The notes under the pieces were generated by a model. The model had not been told where the DNA came from and made no database searches. It saw only the letters and a program-made list of their open reading frames with translations. Position numbers and translations under genes: made by a program. Below are positions 42,677 to 51,965 of a DNA stretch of 64,000 nt, piece after piece. Source of the stretch: Mesorhizobium prunaredense (GTDB lineage: Bacteria > Pseudomonadota > Alphaproteobacteria > Rhizobiales > Rhizobiaceae); assembly GCF_900156895.1 (NCBI RefSeq), contig NZ_FTPD01000013.1, positions 1 through 64,000 on the forward strand. Direction: 5' to 3'. Each line of letters starts with the position of its first letter. The first letter of the stretch is position 1.

Positions 42677-43756
42677 ATGAAAGTGCTTTTTGCAGGCGGT
42701 AACGGTTACACGCCCCAGTTCAGCGGCGGTGTCCAGTCCAGCACCCATCATCTTGCCGAACAGTTGCGCGAGCGCGGGCATGAGGCTTCGGTGCTCGCCG
42801 CCCTGTTCGGCCAGGGCGTCTTCGGCTACAAGGCGCGCGCCAAGATGAAGCTTTTGAGGCAGCGCGCTGTCATCGACAGCTTTCCGGGCTATCCGGTCGT
42901 GCGCGCCTGGTTTCCCTGGGAGGCGGCGGGTTTTGCCGTCGAAAAGCTGAGGCCGGATGTCGCCGTGGTCCAGTGCCACAAGTCGGTTCCGATCGGCAAG
43001 GCGCTGCAGGCCGAAGGCGTGCCGCTGGTCGTCTATCTCAGGAATGTCGAGTTCCACGAATTGGGTGGCGATCTGCGCGAGCTGCATTCGGCGCTCTACA
43101 TCGCCAATTCCGAGTTCACGGCGCGCACCTACAAGGCAAAATTCGATATCGATTCGACGGTTATACCGCCGACCATCAATCCCGCGCTCTACAGCACGCC
43201 GACGACAGGCGAGTTTGTCACGCTGATCAACCCCTATGAGGAAAAAGGTTTCGAGCTTGCGGTGCGCATCGCCGCCGCCTGCTCTGAAATCCCATTCCTA
43301 TTCGTCGAAAGCTGGAAGCTTGACGATGATCATCGGGCCCGGATCGAGCAGACGATCGCGCCGCTCGGCAACGTCACGCTGGAGAGCCGGACCAACGACA
43401 TGAAGACGGTCTACGGCCGCACGAAAATCCTGCTGGCTCCCAGCAAGTGGGAAGAGGCCTGGGGCCGGGTGGCGTCGGAAGCCCATTGCAGCGGCATTCC
43501 AGTCGTCGGCTCGCGTCGTGGCGGCCTGCCCGAAGCGATCGGCTCCGGTGGCGTGGTGCTGGATTACGATGCCCCACTCGCCGACTGGGTGGCGGTGGTC
43601 AGGCGTCTGTGGACCGACAGCCAGGAATATGGGCGGCTCTCAGCGGCGGCGCGTGCATTCTCCGAGCGCCCGGAACTCGAACCGGCGGGTCAGTTCGCGA
43701 CCTTCTTCTCGATGTTGGAGAGGGCGACACGGCAGCCTTCGCGGCAAGCCGCCTAA
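42677..43756 (+). CDS. family 4 glycosyltransferase
   Basis: 359 residues from the ATG at 42677 (AAGGAG upstream). GT-B fold: N-terminal LFAGGNGYTPQFSGGVQSST and C-terminal donor-binding ILLAPSKWEEAWGRVASEAHCSGIPVVGS, with the E-x7-E motif in EAWGRVASE-type spacing and RGGLPEAIGSGG. It belongs to the EPS locus but has no direct counterpart in the S. meliloti exo cluster; donor and acceptor unknown. Confidence 0.85.
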   Translation: MKVLFAGGNGYTPQFSGGVQSSTHHLAEQLRERGHEASVLAALFGQGVFGYKARAKMKLLRQRAVIDSFPGYPVVRAWFPWEAAGFAVEKLRPDVAVVQCHKSVPIGKALQAEGVPLVVYLRNVEFHELGGDLRELHSALYIANSEFTARTYKAKFDIDSTVIPPTINPALYSTPTTGEFVTLINPYEEKGFELAVRIAAACSEIPFLFVESWKLDDDHRARIEQTIAPLGNVTLESRTNDMKTVYGRTKILLAPSKWEEAWGRVASEAHCSGIPVVGSRRGGLPEAIGSGGVVLDYDAPLADWVAVVRRLWTDSQEYGRLSAAARAFSERPELEPAGQFATFFSMLERATRQPSRQAA

Positions 43757-43852
43757 TGCATGTCGCCCAAAAGCATGCCCTCGGTTAGCGCGTATGGGGC
43801 CTGACCCGAGGGTGCGCAGCGGTTTTGCGACAACAACTGCATAAAACAAAAC

Positions 43853-43884
43853 CTTAAGGCGCGCGTCGCGTGACGCGCTTTAAG
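43853..43884. terminator. bidirectional terminator between convergent genes
   Basis: CTTAAGGCGCGCGTC and GACGCGCTTTAAG form a long near-perfect stem with a 4-base loop between the glycosyltransferase and PRTase-HAD genes, with AAAACAAAA on one side. Confidence 0.6.
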
Positions 43885-43898
43885 TCCCGGAACCTGGT

Positions 43899-44921
43899 TC
43901 AAGCCGGTCGTTTGACACGGCTTTTCAGCGTCTCGTAACCGCGTTCGCCAAGCAGCGTGCGCGCGACGGTCTTGATTGCCGTCTTGCGCCCGTCAGGCGA
44001 ACTGATCTGCCGCAACCTGCCCGGAAGGTTGCGCGCCGCCAGTCCAAGTGCCGGAAGTGATAGCGTGTCGGGATAAATTACCAGATGCGTTTCCACGCAC
44101 AGCACCGGCTTGCCGGAAAGCTCGGCGATCTTGAGGGCCTGCTGGTGCTCGCTTTCGATGAACAGTATGGCATCGGATTTGCGGTAGAAATCGGCTTTGA
44201 AACTGCCATGCACGCCAAGCCGTTGCCGTTCTGCCTTGCTCGGCAGGTCAAGCATGATCAGCTTGTCGTATTCTATGCCGTGCTTTGCCAGCCATGCTTC
44301 GGTAAGCGAGCGGTATTTCTCGAGCCGGCTGGTGACGAGCCAGCCGATCTTGCGGGTCGGGCCAAACAGAGGCAGCGCTTCGCCCAGGAATTTCTCATAG
44401 GCGGGGCCGTCGTCGTTCTCTGCTTCGGTCGGGTCCAAGCAAAGCACGCCGTCAATGTCGACGCAGCATTGCGCGAGGAATTTGTGGTGCATGAAGTTCC
44501 ATTGGAACATCCTTGGATGCGGCACGACCTCGAGGACGATGTCGGTTTCCTCGTGTTGGGGCAGCAGGCCAAACACCGCGGCAAAGGTGAAGTCCGCCTT
44601 GATGCCGGCGGCCTCTACCCGGCTGCGCGCCTCTCTCATGGCAGCGCCGCCGCTGACGCTGTCGTCGATCACCAGGACCTTGCGCATATCGGTCGCCTGG
44701 CGGTCGAGCGCGGCGCGGCGTTTGGTGACGCCCGAAGTATAGATCTTTCCCGCCAGGAAACTGTCCAGGTCGGTCATTGGAATGTTCGCCGTCAGGCTGA
44801 GCAGAGTGGCGGCGAGAATGCCGCTTCGCGGGACCCCGACCACCAGGTCGATGTCGCGCGGCAACCGGTGAAGGTTCCTGACAATCGCATCATTCATGTC
44901 GGAGATCGATCGGTAGTGCAT
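43899..44921 (-). CDS. phosphoribosyltransferase-HAD phosphatase fusion
   Basis: 340 residues. Residues 1-145 form a type I phosphoribosyltransferase: VVGVPRSGILAATLL (27-41) and the PRPP loop VLVIDDSVSGGAA (82-94). Residues about 150-290 form a HAD domain: DIDG (154-157, nucleophile and acid/base Asp), VTSR (196-199) and ILFIESEHQQALKIAELSGKPVLC. The fusion would couple PRPP chemistry with dephosphorylation. In an EPS locus this suggests addition of a ribosyl unit to a carrier or glycan, but that is inference. Encoded opposite to its neighbours, in line with exoT. Confidence 0.78.
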   Translation of the reverse strand: MHYRSISDMNDAIVRNLHRLPRDIDLVVGVPRSGILAATLLSLTANIPMTDLDSFLAGKIYTSGVTKRRAALDRQATDMRKVLVIDDSVSGGAAMREARSRVEAAGIKADFTFAAVFGLLPQHEETDIVLEVVPHPRMFQWNFMHHKFLAQCCVDIDGVLCLDPTEAENDDGPAYEKFLGEALPLFGPTRKIGWLVTSRLEKYRSLTEAWLAKHGIEYDKLIMLDLPSKAERQRLGVHGSFKADFYRKSDAILFIESEHQQALKIAELSGKPVLCVETHLVIYPDTLSLPALGLAARNLPGRLRQISSPDGRKTAIKTVARTLLGERGYETLKSRVKRPA

Positions 44922-44959
44922 GGGATCAGACCTGGTCCTTGTATGGATGTCCGTGCAAA

Positions 44960-46516
44960 TTACTTCGCCTCGCTTGGTGCTGCCTTAGGCGCCCGTGCCG
45001 GCAGCAGTCTTAGGGCCTCCCGCAACGTCTCGCGGCCGGAAGCAAACGCCAGCGCGGTCATGACCGTGATCATGTAGGACAGCGCCACCGCGCTTGCCAT
45101 CGCGACGATGTGCTGTTGCGGCAGCAGCGGCTTGGCGAACCAGATCGCGGCAAGCGCCAGATGCGCGCCAAGCACGAAGGGCGTTGCCGCGCGAAGTATA
45201 TGGCTTGCCCGCAGCGGCCCGGTCTTGCCGATATACAGCCACAGAAAAGGCGTTCTGAGATACTCGCTGACCGCATAGGCGATCGCCACCCCCAGCGCGC
45301 CATAGGGCAGGCCGACCAGGAAGGCCAGCACCGACGTCAAGGCTGTTATGATGCCCCAGCGCATGAAATCGCCCGAGCGGCCCTGGCTGATGAAAAGCCA
45401 TCCCGCCGGGTTGTTGAGCGGCTGCAGCAGCCCGGCAAAACCGAGCGCCAGGAAGATGCTGGAACTCTGCCGCCACTGCTCGCCGAGCACGAACGGTATC
45501 AGCATGTCGGCCATGGCGATGGCGAAGGCAACACCTGGAAGTGCGACCAGCAATATCAGCGGCATGACGCGAAGGTAAGCGCTGCGGTAGCGATCCGGCT
45601 CGTCCTTCAGCCTGGAAAGAGCCGGCACCATGACCTTCGACAGCGGGTTGGTGATCTGGCTCAACGGAAACAGAAGCAGCTTGTAGGCGCGGTCATAGAG
45701 TCCAAGCTGCGCTTCGCCCCAGTATTTTCCGATCAGCACATTGTCGAGATTTCGGGCAAAGAAGTTGGCGAAGTTGAACCCGGTGATGCCGGCGCCGAAA
45801 TTGATCAGCTCGCTAATGCCGTTGACCTTGCGCGGCAGGCTGGGGCGCCATCGCGAGTTTGCCCAGTAGCAAAGCGTGGGCAGTACGGCTGCTGTCAGGG
45901 TGCCGGCAAAAAGCGCCCAATAGGAACGGTCTATGAAAGTCCAGGCGATCGATACGGCAAGGCCGGCAATGGCACTTGCGACGTCGATGATAGCCAAGCG
46001 GGCGAACTCCATTCGGCGTGTCAGCAGCGCCAGATGCTGGGCGCCCAGCCCATAGGCTATGATCTGCAGCCCGAGTGCTGCCACCAGGCCTGACACCCGC
46101 GGTTCGCCATAGAAGGCGGCGACCAGAGGCGCCGCGCCGGCAAGCACGCAGGCGAGCAATGCGCTAACCGCGACATTGACCCAGAAGAGATAATTGACCT
46201 CCTCATGCTTGATTTCGCTTTTCTGAACCGTCGCCTGGGTCAGGCCGAAATCCTGGAACAGCGCGATGAAAGCCAGCACAGGCGCGCACATCGCCACGAC
46301 GCCGAAGTCCTGCGGCGAGAGCAAGCGCGACAGCACGATGACGGAGACGATCTGCGTCGCAACCCGCACCGATTGCGCCAAAGCCGTAATGATAGCGCCG
46401 CGTCCGACCGATCTGCGGAGAGAGCCCTCTGGCGGGTCGAATGCATTGGCTTGCAAATTCAGGGTCCCTGATTTCGTGCCGGTCCCGGAGTCCCGACCCA
46501 TGCCCGATGCTGCCAT
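44960..46516 (-). CDS. exoT: ExoT-like polysaccharide flippase (Wzx/MVF type)
   Basis: 518 residues from the ATG at 46516 (TTG just before). About twelve to fourteen hydrophobic spans, N-terminal SVGRGAIITALAQSVRVATQIVSVIVLSRLLSPQDFGVVAM typical of Wzx/PST exporters, and FARNLDNVLIGKYWGEAQLG in the middle. It translocates lipid-linked repeat units across the inner membrane. 38 bases downstream of it (minus strand) is the PRTase-HAD gene, likely cotranscribed. TGC motif 17 bases upstream of the start. Confidence 0.88.
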   Translation of the reverse strand: MAASGMGRDSGTGTKSGTLNLQANAFDPPEGSLRRSVGRGAIITALAQSVRVATQIVSVIVLSRLLSPQDFGVVAMCAPVLAFIALFQDFGLTQATVQKSEIKHEEVNYLFWVNVAVSALLACVLAGAAPLVAAFYGEPRVSGLVAALGLQIIAYGLGAQHLALLTRRMEFARLAIIDVASAIAGLAVSIAWTFIDRSYWALFAGTLTAAVLPTLCYWANSRWRPSLPRKVNGISELINFGAGITGFNFANFFARNLDNVLIGKYWGEAQLGLYDRAYKLLLFPLSQITNPLSKVMVPALSRLKDEPDRYRSAYLRVMPLILLVALPGVAFAIAMADMLIPFVLGEQWRQSSSIFLALGFAGLLQPLNNPAGWLFISQGRSGDFMRWGIITALTSVLAFLVGLPYGALGVAIAYAVSEYLRTPFLWLYIGKTGPLRASHILRAATPFVLGAHLALAAIWFAKPLLPQQHIVAMASAVALSYMITVMTALAFASGRETLREALRLLPARAPKAAPSEAK

Positions 46517-46532
46517 CAAACTACGGCAATAA

Positions 46533-46547
46533 TTTTGCAGCGCAACA
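46533..46547. promoter_or_regulatory. TGC motif upstream of exoT
   Basis: Reverse strand TGTTGCGCTGCAAAA, 13 of 15 bases as at exoY. Confidence 0.5.
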
Positions 46548-46581
46548 AAAAACGTCGATCCCTGCTACGCTGCACCAAAAA

Positions 46582-46596
46582 TGTTGCGATGCAGCA
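46582..46596. promoter_or_regulatory. TGC motif upstream of exoL
   Basis: TGTTGCGATGCAGCA, 51 bases before the exoL start and 49 bp from the exoT element, so the divergent promoters share two copies. Confidence 0.55.
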
Positions 46597-46646
46597 CGAG
46601 CTGTACTAGGATTCTTTCGGGTGGGCCAACAGCGGTCGAGTTTTTC

Positions 46647-47816
46647 ATGCTGCATGTCTTGTACTTGGTGCACGACGTCTCCGACCCGGCAGTGCGCCGG
46701 CGGATCATAATGCTCAAGGCAGGCGGCGCCCAGGTCACACTGGCGGGCTTTCGCCGGTCAGCAAGCCCGATCGCCGAGGTCGAGGGCTTGCATCCGATCG
46801 ATCTTGGCGCAACGCGCGATGGCCGATTCGCCCAACGGCTGGCAGCGGTCACCAAGGCGGCGGTTTCGATCGGGTCGAAACTCGGTTCGATGCCGAGACC
46901 CGACCTCATCATCGCGCGCAATCTGGAAATGCTGGCGCTTGCCCGGCGTGCCAAATCGGCATTCCAGGCAACCGTGCCGATCGTCTATGAGTGTCTCGAC
47001 ATCCATCGTCTGATGCTTCGCGACGATTTTCTGGGCAAGGCGATGCGCGGCGCGGAGCGCTATCTGGCCAGGGATGTAAAGCTGCTAGTCACCAGTTCGC
47101 CGGCCTTCATCGCAAACTATTTCAAGCCGTTCGGGCAGATTGCCGCGCCGGTCGAACTGCTCGAAAACAAATATTTCGAGCCTGCCGCGGTTTCGCTGAA
47201 TGATCGCATGGCGGCGGAGCCCGTCGCTCCGCCTTGGCGGATCGGCTGGTTCGGCGCGCTCCGATGCCGCCGCTCCCTGGAGCTGCTGGCCAAATTTTCC
47301 CGACGACTCGAGGGTCGCTTCGAAATCATCCTAAGGGGCCGTCCGGCGCTTTCCGAATTTCCGGATTTCCACGGTTTCGTCGAATCTGAGCCCTGGCTCT
47401 CGTTTGGCGGACCCTATCGGAATCCCGAGGATATGGCTACGATCTACCGTCAGGTCCATTTTTCCTGGGCCATCGATTTTTTTGAGCAGGGGCTGAATTC
47501 CGAATGGCTGCTGCCCAACCGCCTCTACGAGGGCTGCCGCTTCGGCGCCGTGCCGATCTCGATGGGCCACACCGAAACCGGCCGGTTCCTCGACCAGCAG
47601 GGAATCGGTGTTCTTTTGCCTCAAGCCACGCCCGAGGCACTCGAGGCCGCCTTGGGCGAGTTGGAGGAGCATCGTTTCGGGAAATTGCGGGAGCGTGTTC
47701 TTGCCCGCAATCCGCGAACCTGGAGCCACGATCGCGGCGATTGCCGGGCGCTCGTCGAGAAGCTTCGCGGGTTGACGGTCGCGCCCGGTTCATATGCTGC
47801 CGAGGCACTGGCTTAG
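46647..47816 (+). CDS. exoL: ExoL-like glycosyltransferase
   Basis: 389 residues from the ATG at 46647. GT-B-like layout: MLHVLYLVHDVSDPAVRRRI, RPDLIIARNLEMLALA, VYECLDIHRLML, WRIGWFGALRCRRSLELL and LLPNRLYEGCRFGAVPI. ExoL adds the third sugar (glucose) of the succinoglycan unit in S. meliloti. First gene of a tight + operon exoL-A-M-O-N. Confidence 0.85.
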   Translation: MLHVLYLVHDVSDPAVRRRIIMLKAGGAQVTLAGFRRSASPIAEVEGLHPIDLGATRDGRFAQRLAAVTKAAVSIGSKLGSMPRPDLIIARNLEMLALARRAKSAFQATVPIVYECLDIHRLMLRDDFLGKAMRGAERYLARDVKLLVTSSPAFIANYFKPFGQIAAPVELLENKYFEPAAVSLNDRMAAEPVAPPWRIGWFGALRCRRSLELLAKFSRRLEGRFEIILRGRPALSEFPDFHGFVESEPWLSFGGPYRNPEDMATIYRQVHFSWAIDFFEQGLNSEWLLPNRLYEGCRFGAVPISMGHTETGRFLDQQGIGVLLPQATPEALEAALGELEEHRFGKLRERVLARNPRTWSHDRGDCRALVEKLRGLTVAPGSYAAEALA

Positions 47817-47841
47817 GATGGCTAGGGAAGGACATGGGCCG

Positions 47842-48837
47842 ATGATGCAGACCGAAATGCCGTCCAACCTGATCGTGATTCCGTGCCTGAACGAAGCGGC
47901 TCACATCGGTGCGCTTGTTCATGAGCTTCGACCGGCCGCCGAGAGGCTCGGCGCCCGGATCATCGTTGCCGATGGCGGTAGCACGGACGGCACCAGGGCG
48001 ATCGTCGAGGAGATCGCCGGGAAGGATCCGAGGATCATCCTTCTTGACAATGAAAAGCGCCTCCAGAGCGCGGCGATCAATCTCGCCATCGCCAGGTACG
48101 GCGATGGGGCTGAATATTTCATTCGCATCGACGCGCATGGCGGCTACCCACCGGATTATTGCGACCGGCTGATCGAAGAGGCGCTGGCCACCGGCGCCGA
48201 TTCGGTCGTCGTCTCGATGCTGACCAGCGGCAGCGGCACAGTGCAGAACGCGGTTGCGGCTGCACAGAATTCCAAGCTCGGCACGGGCGGCTCCAAGCAC
48301 CGGCATCTCTCGGCGGGAGAGTGGGTCGACCACGGTCACCATGCGCTGATGCGGATTTCGGCGTTCAAGGCGGTGGGCGGCTATGACGAGACGTTCAGCC
48401 ACAACGAGGATGCGGAGTTCGACTACCGGCTGCGCAAGGCCGGCTACCGGATCTGGATGAGCGGCAAGACGCAAATGATCTATTACCCGCGCTCGTCGCT
48501 CGCCGGCCTCTATTTCCAGTATCTCGGCTATGGCCGCGGCCGGGCAAAGAACGTTCTCAAGCACCGCATGATACCGAAGGTCCGGCAGATGGTGCCGCTC
48601 CTGGTGTTCCCTGTCGTCCTTCTCTCTGCCTTTTTCTTCGTGCATTGGCTGGCAGTCATGCCGATTCTGGTGTGGGCGTCGGTTTGTCTCGGCTATGGCG
48701 TGAGGATGGCCATCAGCCAGCGCAATCCGGACAGCGCCCTTGCCGGGATTTCGGCAATGGTCATGCATTTCGGCTGGTCCGTCGGTTTCTGGCTGCAACT
48801 GCTTGGACCGCGATCGCAGCGTAGGAGGGTGGCATAG
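47842..48837 (+). CDS. exoA: ExoA succinoglycan glucosyltransferase
   Basis: 331 residues from the first of two adjacent ATGs. GT2 domain IVIPCLNEAAHIGALVHEL, IIVADGGSTDGTRAIVEE, FIRIDAHGGYP (DxD-like DAH), VDHGHHALMRISAF and ETFSHNEDAEFDYRLRKAG, followed by two C-terminal membrane helices (about 256-305). ExoA adds the second sugar, glucose beta-1,3-linked to galactose. Confidence 0.9.
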   Translation: MMQTEMPSNLIVIPCLNEAAHIGALVHELRPAAERLGARIIVADGGSTDGTRAIVEEIAGKDPRIILLDNEKRLQSAAINLAIARYGDGAEYFIRIDAHGGYPPDYCDRLIEEALATGADSVVVSMLTSGSGTVQNAVAAAQNSKLGTGGSKHRHLSAGEWVDHGHHALMRISAFKAVGGYDETFSHNEDAEFDYRLRKAGYRIWMSGKTQMIYYPRSSLAGLYFQYLGYGRGRAKNVLKHRMIPKVRQMVPLLVFPVVLLSAFFFVHWLAVMPILVWASVCLGYGVRMAISQRNPDSALAGISAMVMHFGWSVGFWLQLLGPRSQRRRVA

Positions 48838-49787
48838 TGGGTGTGGCCGAAAAAAACCGCAGCGTCGACGTCTGCGTCTGCACGTTTCGGCGGCCGGAGC
48901 TTGCCGACACGCTTCGCTCGGTAGCCGCCCTGGACGTGCCTTCGGGATTCGACATCCGTGTCATCGTCGCCGACAATGATGACGGGCCGACGGCCGAACT
49001 GCTGGTGGCGACGCTGGCGGAGACGCTGAAGCTGCCGATCAGCTATCGTCATTGCCCGGCACGCAACATCTCGATCGCCCGCAATGCCTGCCTCGACGCC
49101 AGCACGGCGGATTTCGTCGCCTTCCTCGACGATGACGAAACGGCATCGTCCAGATGGCTCGTCGAACTGGTTGCGACGGCGGACTTGAGTGGCGCTGCCG
49201 CCGTGCTCGGGCCAGTGCGGGCGCGCTATCGGCCGGATGCGCCCAACTGGATGCGCCGCGGCGATTTTCACTCCACCTTGCCCGTCTGGGTGGGCGGCGA
49301 GATCCGTAGCGGCTACACCTGCAACGTCCTGCTCAGGATGGGCGCCGACAGCCTCCGCGGTCGGCGATTCAGCCTGGCGCGTGGCCAGACCGGCGGCGAG
49401 GACACCGAATTCTTCGACCATATGGTCAAGGCCGGCGGTCGCATCGCCTTTTCGCCGCAGGCCTGGGTCGATGAAGTGGTGCCGCGCGCCAGGGCGGCTT
49501 TCGACTGGCTCCGTCGCCGCCGGTTCCGCGTCGGGCAGACGCATGGGCACCTGCTGGGGCGCGACGCGCGTGGCCTCGCGCTGGTCAGGCAAGTCGGCCT
49601 CGCCTCGGCAAAGGCGGTTTTTTGTTTCGCATCGGCAATCCCGGTCGCCATCAGTCCCGTGCGTAGGAACCGCAGCGTGCTTCGCGGCATCATGCATGTC
49701 GGCGTCGTGAGCGGTCTTGTCGGCGTGCGTGAAATCCGCCAATACGGCCTGCCCTCGCCGCAGGAAGGTGGCAAGCGTGCAGCCTGA
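48837..49787 (+). CDS. exoM: ExoM succinoglycan glucosyltransferase
   Basis: 316 residues starting at a GTG that overlaps the exoA stop (TAGTG). GT2 motifs VDVCVCTFRRPELADTLRSV, VIVADNDDGPTAELL, NISIARNACLDASTADFVAFLDDDE and GEDTEFFDHMVKAGG. ExoM adds the fourth sugar. Its 3' end overlaps the next gene by 11 bases. Confidence 0.9.
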   Translation: MGVAEKNRSVDVCVCTFRRPELADTLRSVAALDVPSGFDIRVIVADNDDGPTAELLVATLAETLKLPISYRHCPARNISIARNACLDASTADFVAFLDDDETASSRWLVELVATADLSGAAAVLGPVRARYRPDAPNWMRRGDFHSTLPVWVGGEIRSGYTCNVLLRMGADSLRGRRFSLARGQTGGEDTEFFDHMVKAGGRIAFSPQAWVDEVVPRARAAFDWLRRRRFRVGQTHGHLLGRDARGLALVRQVGLASAKAVFCFASAIPVAISPVRRNRSVLRGIMHVGVVSGLVGVREIRQYGLPSPQEGGKRAA

Positions 49788-50745
49788 CGTCACCTTTGTC
49801 ATTGCCGCCTACAATTCGGAGCTGACCATCGAGCGGGCGATCGCCAGCGCCATCGCCCAGCGCGATGTCAGCGTCGAGGTGATCGTCGTCGACGACCAGT
49901 CGCGCGACCGGACGCTCGATCTGGCGCGATCCTACCCCGAAGACATCGTGCGCGTCGTCGCACTTGAGCAAAACCGCGGTCCAGGCGGCGCCAGGAATGT
50001 CGGCCTTGAGCTTGCCCGCGGCAGGTGGGTGGCGGTCCTCGATTCCGACGACGCGGTCTATCCCGGGCGGATCTGCACCATGATTGAACGCGCCGAGAAA
50101 GCGGGCGCCGCGATCGCAGTCGACAATCTCCAGGTCGTTCGCGAGGACGGTGTTGCCGAAGAGACGATGTTCCCGGCCGACTATCTCGAGGGTTTGAGTG
50201 AAATCTCGCTGGCGGACTATATTGCTGGCAATGTGGTCTTCGAATCCAGGTTCAATCTCGGCTATCTCAAACCGATCTTCCAGCGCCGGTTTCTGAACGA
50301 AAACGGGCTTCGCTATGACGAAAGCCTGATCATCGGCGAGGACTACATCCTGCTGGCCAGTGCTCTGGCCAAGGGCGGCAAGTGCGTGGTCGAGCCGACG
50401 ACCGGCTATGTCTACCATATCCGGACCGGCTCCATTTCCCGCGTGCTCGAACTTCATCACGTCGAGGCGATGCGTAAGGCCGACCTCGTTTTCGCCAGAA
50501 CCCATTCGATGGACGCAAAGGCCGCAGCCGCTTTCGCAAGGCGCACGCGCAGCCTGCGCAAGGCGGCGTCGTTCCTTTCTCTGGTCCAGCACATCAAGGC
50601 GCGATCCCCACTCAAGGCGGTGTGGACGGCGCTCAGCGATCCGGCGGCGGTTTGGCATATGGGCATGCCGATCGCCGTTCGGCTGCGAAGGGTGGCGGCG
50701 CAATTTGCCGTGGGTGCGGGGGAGGTGAAGGGTGCAGGCAGCTGA
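49777..50745 (+). CDS. exoO: ExoO-like glycosyltransferase
   Basis: 322 residues from the GTG at 49777 (AGGAAGG 8 bases upstream). GT2 motifs VTFVIAAYNSELTIERAI, VIVVDDQSRDRTLDLA, GPGGARNVGLELARGRWVAVLDSDD and GEDYILLASALAKGG. Ordered after exoM as in S. meliloti, so ExoO (fifth sugar) is the best name. Very similar in plan to the 36521-37555 product. Confidence 0.87.
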   Translation: MQPDVTFVIAAYNSELTIERAIASAIAQRDVSVEVIVVDDQSRDRTLDLARSYPEDIVRVVALEQNRGPGGARNVGLELARGRWVAVLDSDDAVYPGRICTMIERAEKAGAAIAVDNLQVVREDGVAEETMFPADYLEGLSEISLADYIAGNVVFESRFNLGYLKPIFQRRFLNENGLRYDESLIIGEDYILLASALAKGGKCVVEPTTGYVYHIRTGSISRVLELHHVEAMRKADLVFARTHSMDAKAAAAFARRTRSLRKAASFLSLVQHIKARSPLKAVWTALSDPAAVWHMGMPIAVRLRRVAAQFAVGAGEVKGAGS

Positions 50746-50803
50746 AAGATAGTTTTCGCGGCCTGCGACAGGTTGAAGTCGATCTCCTCAGAAGGAATAT
50801 GCA

Positions 50804-51700
50804 ATGAAGAAAGTCAGGAAGGCAGTCATACCGGTAGCGGGGCTTGGAACGCGATTCCTGCCGGCGACCAAGTCGATGCCGAAGGAAATGCTGCCGGTCG
50901 TCGACAGGCCTGTCGTGCAATATGCGGTGGACGAGGCGTTCGAAGCCGGCATCGAGCACATCGTCTTCGTGACGGGCCGCAACAAGGCGGTCATAGAGGA
51001 TTATTTCGACCTGCATCCAGAATTGATCGGAACTTTGGAGCAGACCGGCAAGACAGCGCAGCTTCAGGCGCTGGAAAGCCTGCTTCCCGTGGCTGGTGCG
51101 ACGAGCTTCATCCGGCAGCAGTCGCCGCAAGGTCTCGGCCATGCGGTATGGTGTGCCCGGGAAGTCATCGGCGATGAGCCCTTCGCATTGCTGTTGCCGG
51201 ACATGGTGTCCTTCGGCGGCCGCGGATGTCTCGCTGAAATTGCGGACCTCTATGCGCAGACCGGCGGAAACGTCATCGCTGTCGAGCGCTGCGACCCGAC
51301 CGAGACCAGCAAATACGGCATCGTCGGCTGCGGCGCCGATGTCGGCTCGGGCTTCGAGGTCACCGCCATGGTCGAAAAGCCGGCTCCGGCGAATGCGCCG
51401 TCGAACTACTACATCAACGGCCGTTATATCCTGCAGCCCGAGATATTCGGGCTGCTCGGCAATCAGCAGCGCGGCGCCGGCAATGAGATCCAACTGACCG
51501 ACGCCATGGTCCGCCTTGCGCAAAGCCAGGCTTTCTTCGCCCAGCCCTTCAACGGCCGGATGTTCGATTGTGGCTCGAAAGAAGGGTTCATCCAGGCCAA
51601 TGTCGCCTTCGCGCTGGCGCGCGACGACATGAAGGGACCGATCTTCGAGATGCTTCAGGAGTTCGTCCGGTTGCATGAGCGCCGGGTGGAAGCCGCATAA
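50804..51700 (+). CDS. exoN: UTP-glucose-1-phosphate uridylyltransferase (ExoN/GalU)
   Basis: 298 residues; AGAAGG 9 bases before the ATG. Nucleotidyltransferase motif [25 protein letters not shown], then EEAF-like [47 protein letters not shown] and [20 protein letters not shown]. Makes UDP-glucose, the donor for the EPS glucoses and substrate of Ugd and GalE. Last gene of the exoLAMON run. Confidence 0.95.
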   Translation: MKKVRKAVIPVAGLGTRFLPATKSMPKEMLPVVDRPVVQYAVDEAFEAGIEHIVFVTGRNKAVIEDYFDLHPELIGTLEQTGKTAQLQALESLLPVAGATSFIRQQSPQGLGHAVWCAREVIGDEPFALLLPDMVSFGGRGCLAEIADLYAQTGGNVIAVERCDPTETSKYGIVGCGADVGSGFEVTAMVEKPAPANAPSNYYINGRYILQPEIFGLLGNQQRGAGNEIQLTDAMVRLAQSQAFFAQPFNGRMFDCGSKEGFIQANVAFALARDDMKGPIFEMLQEFVRLHERRVEAA

Positions 51701-51900
51701 AGCCCATTTTTTTGGGAGCAAGCATATGAATGGTGACGTAAGACATGCCGATATGTTTGGCTGCCCAGGTCCCGCGGTGGCTGGCATGAAGCTTGCGTTG
51801 GGCATATGCTGATGCTCCCGATCTGCTCTAGCGCCTGCAAACGAGAGCAGCGGACCCGAGTGGAGACAGGGTTTGAGAAAATCCGAGGCTCAAACAAAGA

Positions 51901-51940
51901 TAGAGCGGCGGCGCGTTCGACTTGAGAGACCGCCGCTCTA
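51901..51940 (+). promoter_or_regulatory. 11-bp perfect hairpin in the exoP leader
   Basis: TAGAGCGGCGG pairs with CCGCCGCTCTA across an 18-base loop, ending 25 bases before the exoP start. No T-tract follows, so it is more likely an RNA-stability or translation control element than a terminator. Confidence 0.5.
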
Positions 51941-51965
51941 GATGCAAACTTGAATTGGACCGAAG

